DNA of 64,000 nt, from contig NC_014924.1 of NCBI RefSeq assembly GCF_000185965.1, positions 1,550,001 through 1,614,000 on the forward strand. The letters are read 5' to 3'. Each line of letters opens with the position of its first letter. The first letter of the stretch is position 1. Below the pieces are notes generated by a model. That model saw only the letters and a list, made by a program, of their open reading frames with translations. It searched no databases and was not told where the DNA came from. The translations under genes were made by a program, and so were the position numbers. Origin of the DNA: Pseudoxanthomonas suwonensis 11-1 (lineage in GTDB: Bacteria > Pseudomonadota > Gammaproteobacteria > Xanthomonadales > Xanthomonadaceae). Positions 38,974 through 50,028 of this stretch are shown one piece after another.

Positions 38974-39795
38974 ATGAATGCAATACGCCCTGTTTTCTAC
39001 GTATCGGATGGTACCGGTATCACGGCGGAGACCATCGGCCACAGCCTGCTCACGCAGTTCAGCGGCTTCCAGTTCCTCACCGATCGCATCGCCTTCGTCG
39101 ACGACATGGACAAGGCGCGCGAGACCGTCCTGCGCATACGCGAAGCAGGCGAACGGTATGGCGTGCGCCCGATCGTGGTGAACTCCTGCGTCGATCCGCA
39201 GATGAGCACCGTCATCGCCGAAAGCGGCGCGCTGATGCTGGATGTGTTCGCTCCGTTCATCGGACCGCTGGAGCGCGAGCTCAACCAGCCCAGGCAGGCG
39301 AGGGTGGGTCGCGCGCACGGCATCGTCGACTTCGACAGCTACCACCGCCGCATCGAGGCGATGAATTACGCCCTTGCGCATGACGATGGCGTCGCGCTGG
39401 ACTACAACGAGGCCGATGTCGTGCTCGTGGGTGTATCGCGCGCGGGCAAGACCCCGACCTGCGTCTACCTGGCCCTGCACTACGGAGTGAAGGCGGCGAA
39501 CTATCCGCTCACCGATGGCGACCTCGACCACGACCAGCTGCCGCCGCGGCTGAAGCCGTTCCGGCGCAAGCTGTTCGGCCTGACCATCGACCCGGAGCGG
39601 CTGCAGCAGATCCGCCAGGAACGGCGGCCGGATTCGAACTATTCGCGGCTGGAAACCTGCCGCCGCGAGGTGCAGGCGGCCGAGGCGCTGTTCGCGCGCG
39701 AGCGCATCCCGACGCTGAGCACCACGCATACCTCGATCGAGGAGATCTCCAGCAAGGTGCTGGCCACCTTCGGCCTGCAGCGGGAGATGTTCTGA
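38974..39795 (+). CDS. ppsR: PEP synthase regulatory protein PpsR (PSRP)
   Basis: A 273-residue bifunctional kinase/phosphorylase of the DUF299 family that inactivates PpsA by ADP-dependent phosphorylation of a Thr near its catalytic His and reverses it with phosphate. Seen: N-terminal '[13 protein letters not shown]', the P-loop '[10 protein letters not shown]', and C-terminal '[15 protein letters not shown]'. It is divergent from ppsA with 140 bases between, the usual arrangement. ATG 38974 fits family length; an in-frame ATG at 38938 would add twelve residues. Confidence 0.96.
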   Translation: MNAIRPVFYVSDGTGITAETIGHSLLTQFSGFQFLTDRIAFVDDMDKARETVLRIREAGERYGVRPIVVNSCVDPQMSTVIAESGALMLDVFAPFIGPLERELNQPRQARVGRAHGIVDFDSYHRRIEAMNYALAHDDGVALDYNEADVVLVGVSRAGKTPTCVYLALHYGVKAANYPLTDGDLDHDQLPPRLKPFRRKLFGLTIDPERLQQIRQERRPDSNYSRLETCRREVQAAEALFARERIPTLSTTHTSIEEISSKVLATFGLQREMF

Positions 39796-39872
39796 GGCCG
39801 CCGATTCATGGGGTCGGCAGGGCCTGATTTCAACGCTGCCGCGTGCGCGCGATGCCGTGTAGCATCGGACGC

Positions 39873-40379
39873 ATGCAGCAGCAGACCCTCCCCATCGCCG
39901 CGCGCATTCCCAGGATCGGCCGCTTCAGCTGGCTGATGGGCCTGTACGCGGAGAACCACGCCCGCCTGACCCGGCTGTTCGCGCCGGCCGGGCTGGCCCG
40001 CGGCAGCTACATCTCCTCGCTCGGCGACGGGCTGGACGTGCGCCTGGACGTGCTCGAGCGCCACGCCTACACGGTGGAGCTGCGCCTGACCTACGACATG
40101 TGCGATCCGGTCACCGGCGAGCCCGATCCTTCCGCCTACCTGCGCCTGTACAACGACGCCCGCCAGGTCGAGACCACCCACTGCTACGTGGGCCGGCGCT
40201 GGCAGGACACGATCGGCATGTATCCGCCGCCGGCGGAAGTGGTCGGCCACCGCCTGCGGATGAACACCTTCCTCGGCAAGTGGCTGGAATACCTGGCCGA
40301 GCAGGGCCATGGCGTGGCCACCCTGTCCGCGGCACCGCCGCGGCCGGAGGCGCCGGCGGTGAAGCTGGCGGAGGGTTGA
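39873..40379 (+). CDS. DUF1249 family protein
   Basis: A 168-residue cytoplasmic protein. The segments '[16 protein letters not shown]', 'VEAR'-like charged strand pairs and '[12 protein letters not shown]', plus '[14 protein letters not shown]' near the end, match DUF1249 (YqiB family). Function not established. The next gene starts 2 bases after the stop, indicating an operon with the luciferase-like oxidoreductase. Confidence 0.88.
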   Translation: MQQQTLPIAARIPRIGRFSWLMGLYAENHARLTRLFAPAGLARGSYISSLGDGLDVRLDVLERHAYTVELRLTYDMCDPVTGEPDPSAYLRLYNDARQVETTHCYVGRRWQDTIGMYPPPAEVVGHRLRMNTFLGKWLEYLAEQGHGVATLSAAPPRPEAPAVKLAEG

Positions 40380-40381
40380 GC

Positions 40382-41404
40382 ATGGCCTTCGATCCGCGCT
40401 CCATCCCGCTGTCGGTCCTGGACCTGGCCCCGGTCTGCGAGGGCTCGCACGTGTCCACCGCGCTGGCCAACACGGTCGGCCTGGCCCGCCACGCCGAATC
40501 GCTGGGCTACCGCCGCTTCTGGCTGGCCGAACACCACAACATGCCCGGCATCGCCAGCGCCGCCACCGCGGTGCTGATCGCGCACGTGGCCGCGCACACC
40601 TCGCGGATCCGGCTGGGGGCGGGTGGGATCATGCTCCCCAACCACTCGCCGCTGCAGGTGGCCGAGCAGTTCGGCACCCTGGCGGCGCTGCACCCGGGCC
40701 GGATCGACCTCGGCGTCGGCCGGGCCCCGGGTACCGACCATGCCACCGCCAAGGCCCTGCGTCGCTATTTCGAATCCGCCGACCGCTTCCCCCAGGACGT
40801 GCAGGAGCTGCTGGGCTTTTTCGCCCCCGAACAGCCGGGGCAGGCGGTGCGCGCCGTGCCCGGCGCGGGCCTGGACGTGCCGGTGTGGATCCTGGGCTCC
40901 AGCCTGTTCGGCGCCCAGCTCGCGGCGGCCCTGGGCCTGCCGTACGCGTTCGCCTCGCACTTCGCGCCGGATGCGATGGAGGAGGCCATGCTGGTCTACC
41001 ACCGCCACTTCCGTCCCTCGAAACAGTGCCCCGAGCCGTACGTGATGCTGGCGGTGAACGTGGTTGCGGCCGGAACCGACGTGGAGGCCCGGCGCCTGTT
41101 CACTACCCCGCAGCAGGCCTTCGTGAACCTGCGGCGCGGCAAGGCCGGGCTGATCCCGCCGCCGGTGGACGACATGGAGGGCTACTGGACGCCGGAGGAG
41201 AAGGCCGGGGTGGAGCGGGCGCTGGCCTGCAGCGTGGTCGGCGACCGCGACACAGTGGCCGAGGGCCTGTCCCGCTTCGTCCAGCGCCATCGCCCCAATG
41301 AGCTGATCGTGGTGGCCAACATCCACGACCACCAGGCCCGCCTGGACTCCTACCGGATCGCCGCCGGGGCCTGGGGGCTGCAGCCGGCCCGGACGGACGC
41401 CTGA
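40382..41404 (+). CDS. LLM-class (luciferase-like) flavin oxidoreductase
   Basis: A 340-residue TIM-barrel monooxygenase-type protein of the bacterial luciferase superfamily: '[14 protein letters not shown]', '[17 protein letters not shown]', '[14 protein letters not shown]'. This subgroup (YhbW-like) probably uses reduced FMN; substrate unknown. Its start lies 2 bases after DUF1249. The following gene (csp) is separated by a 209-base leader. Confidence 0.9.
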   Translation: MAFDPRSIPLSVLDLAPVCEGSHVSTALANTVGLARHAESLGYRRFWLAEHHNMPGIASAATAVLIAHVAAHTSRIRLGAGGIMLPNHSPLQVAEQFGTLAALHPGRIDLGVGRAPGTDHATAKALRRYFESADRFPQDVQELLGFFAPEQPGQAVRAVPGAGLDVPVWILGSSLFGAQLAAALGLPYAFASHFAPDAMEEAMLVYHRHFRPSKQCPEPYVMLAVNVVAAGTDVEARRLFTTPQQAFVNLRRGKAGLIPPPVDDMEGYWTPEEKAGVERALACSVVGDRDTVAEGLSRFVQRHRPNELIVVANIHDHQARLDSYRIAAGAWGLQPARTDA

Positions 41405-41613
41405 ACGGCGCCGACAGGCGGCGCTCGCTATTCCCGGCGAATGCGGGTATGGTGCGCTCACTGTGTTTGCATGGGTCACCGTGAATCGTGGCCTGATGCA
41501 GTCGATCCGACGATCGCGCTACATCGTTCCGCTTTGCCTAACACCTGCAACCCAGTACCCGTCACGGATGTCCCGTGACCGGTTTTCATTTATCCGTTGA
41601 GGAGTTAGCAAAC
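41405..41613 (+). promoter_or_regulatory. Long leader region of the cold-shock gene
   Basis: 209 bases without a gene before csp. It holds a 7-bp hairpin GTCACGG-ATGTC-CCGTGAC (41561-41579), an AT-rich run just after it, and GAGGAG at ~41599. Cold-shock genes often have long, temperature-folding leaders; that this one does is inference. Confidence 0.45.
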
Positions 41614-41823
41614 ATGTCCGATCGTCAGACCGGTACCGTCAAGTGGTTCAACGACGCCAAGGGCTTTGGCTTCATCACCCCGGAGAGCGGCGCCGACCTG
41701 TTCGTGCACTTCCGCTCGATCCAGGGTTCGGGCTTCAAGTCGCTGCAGGAAGGCCAGAAGGTCTCCTTCATCGTGGTGCAGGGCCAGAAGGGCCTGCAGG
41801 CCGACCAGGTCCAGGCGCTGTAA
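41614..41823 (+). CDS. Cold-shock protein (CspA family)
   Basis: A 69-residue single cold-shock domain with RNP1 'KGFGFI' and RNP2 'LFVHF'. It binds single-stranded RNA/DNA and melts RNA structure during cold or growth transitions. The sequence is nearly the whole domain, with no extension. GAGGAG precedes ATG 41614 by 9 bases. A terminator follows. Confidence 0.97.
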   Translation: MSDRQTGTVKWFNDAKGFGFITPESGADLFVHFRSIQGSGFKSLQEGQKVSFIVVQGQKGLQADQVQAL

Positions 41824-41833
41824 TTGACTGATG

Positions 41834-41850
41834 CCCCGGCCTGGCCGGGG
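41834..41850 (+). terminator. Short GC hairpin after csp
   Basis: CCCCGGC-CTG-GCCGGGG, 11 bases past the csp stop. No T run directly follows; it may act with the second hairpin. Confidence 0.45.
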
Positions 41851-41861
41851 TAGCAGACAGG

Positions 41862-41893
41862 AACGCCGGGGGCGCAAGCCTCCGGCGTTTTCC
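41862..41893 (+). terminator. Terminator after csp
   Basis: An 11-bp stem AACGCCGGGGG / CCTCCGGCGTT (one G-T pair) with loop CGCAAG, followed by TTCCGTTT. Confidence 0.75.
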
Positions 41894-41963
41894 GTTTCAG
41901 GGCCGCCCAACGGATGGCGAACATGGGCCATGCGAGGATGTGCCGCCCCCCGAGGAGCCGACG

Positions 41964-42647
41964 ATGCTGACCGTCCACCACCTTGAGAACTCCCGCTCCC
42001 AGCGCGTGCTCTGGCTGCTGGAGGAACTGGCCCTGCCGTACCGCGTGGTCCTCCACAAGCGCGACCCCAGGACCCTGCTGGCGCCGGAGGCGCTGCGGGC
42101 CGTGCATCCGCTGGGCAAGGCCCCGGTGCTGGTCGACGAGGGCCAGGCCTTGGCCGAGTCCGGCGCGATCCTGGAATACCTGGTCGAGCGCTACGACACC
42201 GGCCACGATTTCTCGCCGCCGCAGGAGCCGACCCTTTCCGAGGAGCGGCTGCTGTACCGCTACTGGATGCACTACGCCGAGGGCTCGGCGATGCCGCCGA
42301 TGCTGCTGACCCTGGTCCTGCGCCGGATCCGCAATGCGCCGATGCCGTTCTTTGCACGGCCCATCGCCCGTGCCCTGGTCGACCGCACCCTGTCGGCCTT
42401 CGTCTCGCCGCAGGTCAGGCTGCACCTGGACTGGATGGAGCAGGCGCTGGACGGTGGCGGCTGGTTCGCCGGCGAGCGCTTCACCGCCGCCGACATCCAG
42501 ATGAGTTTCCCGATCGAGGCCGCCGCCGCGCGCGCCGGCCTGGACAGCTATCCGAACCTGCGCGGCTTCCTCGAGCGCATCCACGCACGCCCGGCCTACC
42601 AGCGTGCGCTGGAGCAGGGCGGCCCGTTCTCGGTCGCCACCGGCTGA
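41964..42647 (+). CDS. Glutathione S-transferase family protein
   Basis: A 227-residue cytosolic GST. The N-terminal thioredoxin-like domain has 'LENSRSQRVLWLLEEL' (Ser-Arg active-site turn) and 'GKAPVLVD', followed by 'ESGAILEYLVERY'. The all-helical C-terminal domain follows ('FTAADIQMSFPIEAA'). Substrate unknown. ATG 41964 has GAGGAG six bases upstream. Confidence 0.93.
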   Translation: MLTVHHLENSRSQRVLWLLEELALPYRVVLHKRDPRTLLAPEALRAVHPLGKAPVLVDEGQALAESGAILEYLVERYDTGHDFSPPQEPTLSEERLLYRYWMHYAEGSAMPPMLLTLVLRRIRNAPMPFFARPIARALVDRTLSAFVSPQVRLHLDWMEQALDGGGWFAGERFTAADIQMSFPIEAAAARAGLDSYPNLRGFLERIHARPAYQRALEQGGPFSVATG

Positions 42648-42701
42648 CCCTGGACCGATGGATGGACCCGGCCGCGACGCGCGCCGGTGCATCCTGGGCG
42701 C

Positions 42702-44255
42702 ATGCAGATCGAATTCGACAACAGCTTCCTGCGCGACCTGCCCGGCGATCCCGAGGCCGGACCGCGGGTGCGCGAGGTATTCGCGGCCTGGTCGCGGGTG
42801 GATCCCACCCCGGTGGCCGATCCGCGCCTGCTGGCTTGGTCGCCCGAAGCCGCGGCCCTGGTCGGGCTCGGCGCCGAGGACGTGGCCGATCCGGACTTCG
42901 CGCGTGTGTGCGGTGGCAACGCCCTGCTCGAGGGCATGCAGCCCTGGGCGGCCAACTACGGCGGCCACCAGTTCGGCAGCTGGGCCGGGCAGCTGGGCGA
43001 CGGGCGCGCGATCTCGCTGGGCGAGGCCATCGCGGCGGACGGCCGGCGCTGGGAGCTGCAGCTCAAGGGGGCGGGGCGCACGCCCTACTCGCGCTTCGCC
43101 GATGGCCGCGCGGTGCTGCGCTCCTCGATCCGCGAGTTCCTGTGCAGCGAGGCGATGCACCACCTGGGCATTCCCACCACCCGGGCGCTGTCGCTGGTCG
43201 GCACCGGCGAGGAGGTGGTGCGCGACATGTTCTACGACGGCCACCCGCGTCCGGAGCCGGGTGCCGTGGTGTGCCGGATGGCGCCGAGCTTCCTGCGCTT
43301 CGGCAGCTGGCAGCTGCCGGCGTCGCGCGGCGACACCGCGCTGCTGCGCCAGCTCACCGACCACGTCCAGCGCCATCATTTCCCCGACCTGCACGGACTC
43401 GGTCCCGCCGGCGATGCCGAATGGTTCGCGCAGGTGTGCGAGCGCACCGCGGAGATGGTGGCCGGCTGGATGCGGGTGGGCTTCGTCCACGGGGTGATGA
43501 ACACCGACAACATGTCCATCCTCGGCCTGACCATCGACTACGGTCCCTACGGCTGGCTGGAGGACTACGACCCTGGCTGGACTCCCAACACCACCGACGC
43601 CCAGGGTCGGCGCTACCGCTATGGCACCCAGCCGCAGGTGGCGTACTGGAACCTGACCCGGCTGGCGCAGGCGCTGGCACCGCTGTTCGGCGAGGCCGCG
43701 CCGCTGGAGGCCGGGCTGCAGCGCTTCCTCGACGCCTGGGCCCGGGCCGAGCGCGAAATGGTCGCCGGCAAGCTGGGCCTGGCGCGGGCAGGGGCCGATG
43801 ACGTGGCCCTGTTCGAGGACCTGCGCACGGTGCTGCAGGCCGGGCAGTTCGACCTGACCGCCTTCTTCCGCAGGCTGGGCGAGGGTGACCCGGCCGCCGA
43901 CGATGCCGGCGGGTTCGCGGCCGTGTCCTACGACGCCGATGCGTTCGCCTCCGCCACTGCGGCGCTAAGTGACTGGCTGGCGCGCTATGCCGCGCGCCTG
44001 GCCGACGACCCGCTGACCGCGGAGCAGCGCCGCGAACGCATGCGCCTGGCCAATCCGCGCTACGTGCCGCGCAACTGGCTGGCGCAGGAAGCCATCGACC
44101 AGGCCGAGGCCGGCAACCTCGCGCCACTGTCGAACCTGCTCGAGGTGATGCGGCGGCCGTACGAGGACCAGCCCGGGCGCGATCATTACGCCGGCCTTCG
44201 CCCCGGGTGGGCTCGCGACCGGGCCGGCTGCTCGATGCTGTCCTGCAGCTCCTGA
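42702..44255 (+). CDS. selO: Protein adenylyltransferase SelO (YdiU)
   Basis: A 517-residue pseudokinase-fold enzyme that AMPylates Ser/Thr/Tyr on redox proteins. Seen: 'GGHQFGSWAGQLGDGRA' (Gly-rich ATP site), 'LKGAGRTPYSRFADGRA', 'FVHGVMNTDNMSILG' and 'DYGPYGWLEDYDP' (metal-binding Asn/Asp). The C-terminus ends 'LSCSS' with Cys where some family members carry selenocysteine. ATG 42702 gives the standard 'MQIEFDNSFLRDLPGD' start. apt follows 46 bases downstream. Confidence 0.95.
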   Translation: MQIEFDNSFLRDLPGDPEAGPRVREVFAAWSRVDPTPVADPRLLAWSPEAAALVGLGAEDVADPDFARVCGGNALLEGMQPWAANYGGHQFGSWAGQLGDGRAISLGEAIAADGRRWELQLKGAGRTPYSRFADGRAVLRSSIREFLCSEAMHHLGIPTTRALSLVGTGEEVVRDMFYDGHPRPEPGAVVCRMAPSFLRFGSWQLPASRGDTALLRQLTDHVQRHHFPDLHGLGPAGDAEWFAQVCERTAEMVAGWMRVGFVHGVMNTDNMSILGLTIDYGPYGWLEDYDPGWTPNTTDAQGRRYRYGTQPQVAYWNLTRLAQALAPLFGEAAPLEAGLQRFLDAWARAEREMVAGKLGLARAGADDVALFEDLRTVLQAGQFDLTAFFRRLGEGDPAADDAGGFAAVSYDADAFASATAALSDWLARYAARLADDPLTAEQRRERMRLANPRYVPRNWLAQEAIDQAEAGNLAPLSNLLEVMRRPYEDQPGRDHYAGLRPGWARDRAGCSMLSCSS

Positions 44256-44301
44256 CGCGCTAACGTTCGCGTCTTCCACAACGCGACCACCCGGAGACCC
44301 C

Positions 44302-44850
44302 ATGACCGCAACCGCCGCCGGAGCCGCCGCCCAGCCGGCCTGGGCCTCGCTGCTGCGCGATGTCCCCGATTTCCCGTCGCCGGGCATCATGTTCCGCGAC
44401 ATCTGCCCGCTGCTGGCCGACGGGGAGGGCTTCGCCGCCATGCTCGAGGACCTGGCCGCACCGTGGCGTGGCATCGGGATCGACGTGGTCGCGGGGGCCG
44501 AGGCCCGCGGTTTCATCCTCGGCGCCGCGCTGGCGCCGCTGCTGGGCGCGGGCTTCGTGCCGCTGCGCAAGCCGGGCAAGCTGCCGGGCCCGGTAGTCGA
44601 GGAAAGCTATTCCCTGGAATACGGCAGCGATCGCCTGCAGATCCAGGCCGGCGCGGTGGCTCCGGGCACCCGGGTGCTGCTGGTCGACGACGTGCTCGCC
44701 ACCGGTGGCACCCTGGCGGCGGCAGCGCGGCTGCTGGTCCGGCAGCAGGCCCGGCTCGTGGGCGGCGTGGTGCTGCTGGAGCTGGAAGCCCTGGGCGGCC
44801 GCGCCCTGTGGAAGGCCGATGCGCCGCTGGTGGCGCTGTTGAGGCGGTGA
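44302..44850 (+). CDS. apt: Adenine phosphoribosyltransferase
   Basis: Salvages adenine to AMP using PRPP. The 182 residues show 'DFPSPGIMFRDICPLLADG', 'EARGFILGAALA', 'PLRKPGKLPG' and the PRPP loop 'VLLVDDVLATGGT'. Length matches the family. Just downstream, heptamer repeats begin at the stop codon. It probably works with guaB and guaA in purine balance. Confidence 0.96.
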   Translation: MTATAAGAAAQPAWASLLRDVPDFPSPGIMFRDICPLLADGEGFAAMLEDLAAPWRGIGIDVVAGAEARGFILGAALAPLLGAGFVPLRKPGKLPGPVVEESYSLEYGSDRLQIQAGAVAPGTRVLLVDDVLATGGTLAAAARLLVRQQARLVGGVVLLELEALGGRALWKADAPLVALLRR

Positions 44851-44880
44851 TTCGGGATTGGGGATTGGGGATTGGGGATT
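44846..44880 (+). repeat. Heptamer tandem repeat over the apt stop codon
   Basis: Five 7-base units: GGTGATT, CGGGATT, then GGGGATT three times. The first unit contains the TGA stop. It is the same type of structure as at 4978 and 31181, but unit sequence differs. Confidence 0.85.
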
Positions 44881-44996
44881 CGCGGGAGCGCGTGGGCTGG
44901 TATGCGGAGCGCACGCGCCGGTGCAATGCCACGCCCTGAACGGCGTGGCAGGGCCCGGGATGCGGTCTTCGGCCCTGTCCGCCTACGGCTGCGGCG

Positions 44997-46373
44997 TCAG
45001 AGCTTGCGCACCCGGAAGCGCCGGCCCTTGATCTTGCCGGCTTCCAGCCGCTGCAGGGCACGACCCACCTGGGCATTGGCGATCGCGACGTAGGAGCGGG
45101 TGGCGCCAATCACGATCTTGCCGATCGCCGGGCCCGGCAGCCCGGCTTCGCCGGTCAAGGCGCCGAGGATGTCGCCGGGGCGCAGCTTGTCGGTCTTGCC
45201 GCCGTCGATGCGCAGGGTGGTCATCGGTGCCTGCGCCGGCTGCGCGGGGCGGCCGGTCGCCAGCGGCGCGTTCTCGCGCGGCGGCGGGCTGTCCTGGGCG
45301 GCGGCGATCATCTCGGCTCGCGCGTTCTCGCGGCCGGCGACCAGGCTCAGGGCCAGGCCACGGCGGCCGGCACGACCGGTGCGGCCGATGCGGTGGCGGT
45401 AGGCATCCACGTCGGTGGGCAGCTCGTAGTTCACCACCGCGGCCAGGTCCTCGACGTCCAGGCCGCGCGCGGCCACGTCGCTGGCGACCAGCACGTTGCA
45501 GCTGCGGTTGGCCAGCTGCAGCAGCACCTCGTCGCGGTCGCGCTGCTCCATGTCGCCGTGCAGGGCCAGGGCGGAGAAGCCGAACTGGCGCAGCGAACCG
45601 GCAACCTCGTCCACGTCCTTGCGGGTATTGCAGAACACCACCGCCGACTCGGGGCGATAGCGCAGCAGCAGGCCGGCCACGGCCTTCTGCCGGAACTGCG
45701 CATCCACATCGAAGAAGCGCTGCTCGATGTCCGGCGCCGATTCGCCGCCTTCCACCGAGACCTCGACCGGATCGCGCAGCAGCTGGCGCGCCAGCTCGCG
45801 GATCGAATCGGGGAAGGTGGCCGAAAACAGCAGGGTCTGGCGCTGGCCGTGGCAGCGGTTGGCGATCTCGCGCACCGGCTCCTCGAAGCCCATGTCCAGC
45901 ATGCGGTCGGCCTCGTCCAGCACCAGGGTGCGGACCACGCCCAGGTGCAGCACGCGCTTGCGGGCCAGCTCCTGCACGCGGCCAGGGGTGCCGACCACGA
46001 CCTGCGGGTCGTGCGCCTCAAGCGAGGCGATCTGCGGCTCCAGTGCCATGCCGCCGGTGAGCACGCTCAGCTTGAGGTTGGGGATGCCGGTGGCCAGGCG
46101 GCGCAGCTGGCGGCCGACCTGGTCGGCCAGTTCGCGGGTCGGGCACAGCACCAGCGCCTGGCAGCGCGACTCGGCCGGATCCAGCCGCTGCAGCAGGCCC
46201 AGGCCAAAGGCGGCGGTCTTGCCGCTGCCGGTGGGGGCCTGCGCCAGCAGGTCGCGGCCGTCGAGGATCGGCGGCAGGGACTGCGCCTGGATCGGGGTGG
46301 CGGCGGTATAGCCCAGTGCATCCAGGCCGGGAAGCAGGGCGGGGGAAAGCGGCAGCGAGACGAAATCGGTCAT
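44997..46373 (-). CDS. dbpA: ATP-dependent RNA helicase DbpA
   Basis: A 458-residue DEAD-box helicase involved in 50S ribosome assembly through 23S rRNA hairpin 92. Motifs: Q motif 'TPIQAQSLP', Walker A 'APTGSGKT', 'LDEADRML', 'LLFSATFP', 'HRIGRTGRAG'. The C-terminal DbpA RNA-binding domain (~385-458, 'KLRPGDILGALTGEAGL', 'IGKIVIGATRSYVAI') makes the assignment specific. It converges on apt and diverges from uup with ~77 bases. Confidence 0.96.
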   Translation of the reverse strand: MTDFVSLPLSPALLPGLDALGYTAATPIQAQSLPPILDGRDLLAQAPTGSGKTAAFGLGLLQRLDPAESRCQALVLCPTRELADQVGRQLRRLATGIPNLKLSVLTGGMALEPQIASLEAHDPQVVVGTPGRVQELARKRVLHLGVVRTLVLDEADRMLDMGFEEPVREIANRCHGQRQTLLFSATFPDSIRELARQLLRDPVEVSVEGGESAPDIEQRFFDVDAQFRQKAVAGLLLRYRPESAVVFCNTRKDVDEVAGSLRQFGFSALALHGDMEQRDRDEVLLQLANRSCNVLVASDVAARGLDVEDLAAVVNYELPTDVDAYRHRIGRTGRAGRRGLALSLVAGRENARAEMIAAAQDSPPPRENAPLATGRPAQPAQAPMTTLRIDGGKTDKLRPGDILGALTGEAGLPGPAIGKIVIGATRSYVAIANAQVGRALQRLEAGKIKGRRFRVRKL

Positions 46374-46438
46374 GCGCCATTGTCGCAGGTGTGGGCCGCC
46401 GTCGCCCGGTCCAGGCCCGGGCCCGGCGCCGCCCCGCG

Positions 46439-46444
46439 TACAAT
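46439..46444 (+). promoter_or_regulatory. -10 box six bases before uup start
   Basis: TACAAT followed by six bases then ATG 46451. Transcription would start at or next to the ATG, suggesting a leaderless mRNA. No clear -35. Confidence 0.45.
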
Positions 46445-46450
46445 GCGCGG

Positions 46451-48337
<1,887 letters not shown>

Positions 48338-48390
48338 AGCCGTCCGCGCCATCGTGCGCGATGGTTCCCTTGCCCGTGGAGGGGCAGGCA

Positions 48391-48933
48391 ATGGCAACGG
48401 ATCGGTTCTCCATGCGCGTGCGGCGCCTGGCCTGGCTGGCGATGCTGGCACTCGCGCCGGCCGTGGCCGAGGTGCGGGATGCGTCGCCTGCAGGTTTCAC
48501 CATCGAGAACAGCCGCAGCGTGGCCGTGCCGCCGGCACGCGCCTGGCAGGCGCTGGTCGAAGACGTGGACCGCTGGTGGCCGAAGGACCACAGCTGGTGG
48601 GGCCGGGATTCGGTGCTGTCGATCGATCCACGCCCCGGCGGGTGCTTCTGCGAGACCGGCAAGGATGGGCGCGGTGCCGCGCACATGCAGGTGGTGTTCG
48701 TCGATCCCGGCTCGACCCTGCGCATGACCGGTGGCCTGGGCCCGCTGCAGGGCATGGGCCTGCACGGCGCGCTCGAGTGGCGGCTTGCCGCCGAGGGCGA
48801 GGGCACCCGCATCACCCTCCATTACCGCGCCGGGGGCTACACGCCCGACGACCTCTCGAAGTTCGCCCCGGTGGTCGACAGGGTGATGGCCCAGCAGCTG
48901 GACGGGCTGGCGGACTACCTCGCGCGCCCCTGA
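48391..48933 (+). CDS. Exported SRPBCC-fold protein
   Basis: A 180-residue protein with a likely signal sequence ('LAWLAMLALAPAVAEV') then a START/AHSA1-like SRPBCC fold ('SRSVAVPPARAWQALVEDVDRWWP', 'WRLAAEGEGTRITLHY'). Typically binds hydrophobic ligands. ATG 48391 is chosen over 48361 because GGAGGGG lies between them. It converges with, and overlaps by 19 bases, the barstar gene. Substrate unknown. Confidence 0.8.
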   Translation: MATDRFSMRVRRLAWLAMLALAPAVAEVRDASPAGFTIENSRSVAVPPARAWQALVEDVDRWWPKDHSWWGRDSVLSIDPRPGGCFCETGKDGRGAAHMQVVFVDPGSTLRMTGGLGPLQGMGLHGALEWRLAAEGEGTRITLHYRAGGYTPDDLSKFAPVVDRVMAQQLDGLADYLARP

Positions 48934-49355
48934 GCCCGCGGCGTGCTGTCCAGGGCCAGGAACGCCCAGAACGGCACGCCGTCCTCCGCCCACCACTGCG
49001 CCGCGTCGGCCAGGACCGCGACCAGGGTTTCCAGGTCCTTCGAACGCGCCGCCTGCAGGCTGGAGACGCCGTCGATCGCCAGCACGTAGCCCGGCGCCGG
49101 CAGCCACGACAGGTCGCGCAGCGCGTCGAGCAGGCCATCCCAGTTGCGGCCCCAGCCGGCGGGGAAGTCCAGCGTGGTGCCGATCCGCAACAGCAGCGAG
49201 GCCTTGTCGCGGCAGCCCTCGAGGTCGACCCGGCGCAGCAGCAGGCCTGCATCGCGCGCGGCCGCGGCCAGCGCCGGCAGGTCGGCCGCCTCCACCTTGT
49301 ACACCCCGGCCCGGGTGGCGTCGTCCAGGCCGATGTCGAATCCGGACTGGCTCAT
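48915..49355 (-). CDS. Barstar-family ribonuclease inhibitor
   Basis: A 146-residue cytoplasmic protein with a barstar-like domain over ~35-130: 'RRVDLEGCRDKASLLLRIG', 'FPAGWGRNWDGLLDAL' (conserved Trp and Asp), 'ALRDLSWLP', then 'GYVLAIDG'. Barstar blocks the barnase active site inside the cell. Its start overlaps the ribonuclease stop as ATGA, so inhibitor translation is coupled to that of the toxin. Confidence 0.9.
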   Translation of the reverse strand: MSQSGFDIGLDDATRAGVYKVEAADLPALAAAARDAGLLLRRVDLEGCRDKASLLLRIGTTLDFPAGWGRNWDGLLDALRDLSWLPAPGYVLAIDGVSSLQAARSKDLETLVAVLADAAQWWAEDGVPFWAFLALDSTPRAQGRAR

Positions 49356-49822
49356 TGGCGCACCCCGCGTGCAGGCGCCTGGAAGGCGCGGAAGCTTTCG
49401 TAGTGGTCGGCGGTGTAGTACCACTCCACCGGCGGATCGCCCCCGGTCACGATCCGCCGCGCACCGCGGTGCGAAAGCCCCGGCGTGGGTACCGTGTACT
49501 CGTGGTAGTGGCCACGCGGGCGCTGCGGCAGCCGGCCCTCGCGGTTGGCGAACACGCTGCCGTCCTGGCGATGCGGAAATGGTCCGCCCTGGAGGATGCG
49601 CTCGACCACCGGACCCGCCTCGGCAGGTAGGAAGGAAGGCAATGCGGCTGCCTGCCGGCCGGTGCCGGGCGCCGACGAAGCTTCCGTCTGCGTGGCCGGG
49701 GCGCCAGTGGCGGCGGTGGCCGATGGACCAGGGCGTTGCAGCCAGGCCAGGCCGACCAGCAGCAGGGCGGCGACCAGCAGCGGCAGGCTGCGCGAGAGCG
49801 GGGAGCGTTGGCGTTTCGACAT
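49352..49822 (-). CDS. Secreted or membrane-anchored barnase-like ribonuclease
   Basis: A 156-residue protein with an N-terminal hydrophobic signal or anchor (~12-29), a Thr/Ala/Ser-rich spacer, then an N1/T1 microbial ribonuclease domain (~63-156). Catalytic residues visible: Glu 108 in 'HEYTVPTPG', Arg 122/123 in 'RGARRIVTG' and His 140 in 'YTADHYESF'. Together they match the RNase Sa/barnase active site, cleaving single-stranded RNA after G. ATG 49822 is followed by a basic stretch and the hydrophobic segment. Paired with a barstar gene downstream. A role in competition or nutrient RNA use is inferred. Confidence 0.9.
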   Translation of the reverse strand: MSKRQRSPLSRSLPLLVAALLLVGLAWLQRPGPSATAATGAPATQTEASSAPGTGRQAAALPSFLPAEAGPVVERILQGGPFPHRQDGSVFANREGRLPQRPRGHYHEYTVPTPGLSHRGARRIVTGGDPPVEWYYTADHYESFRAFQAPARGVRQ

Positions 49823-50028
49823 GCGTCGCAGTATGCGACGCGGCAAAGCCGGATTTCCGCCCCGCTTGCACGCGCCGTTAGCACGGGCTTCACGATTGCG
49901 GCACGAACGCCGCCGTTTCCCCCGGCGGAACGCCGCATTGCCGGCCTTGGACCTTGGTTGCCCGGGCCGGCGTCCCTACACTGTGCAGGCCGCCCGGATG
50001 TTCCGGGCACGCCATCAAGGAGACCACC

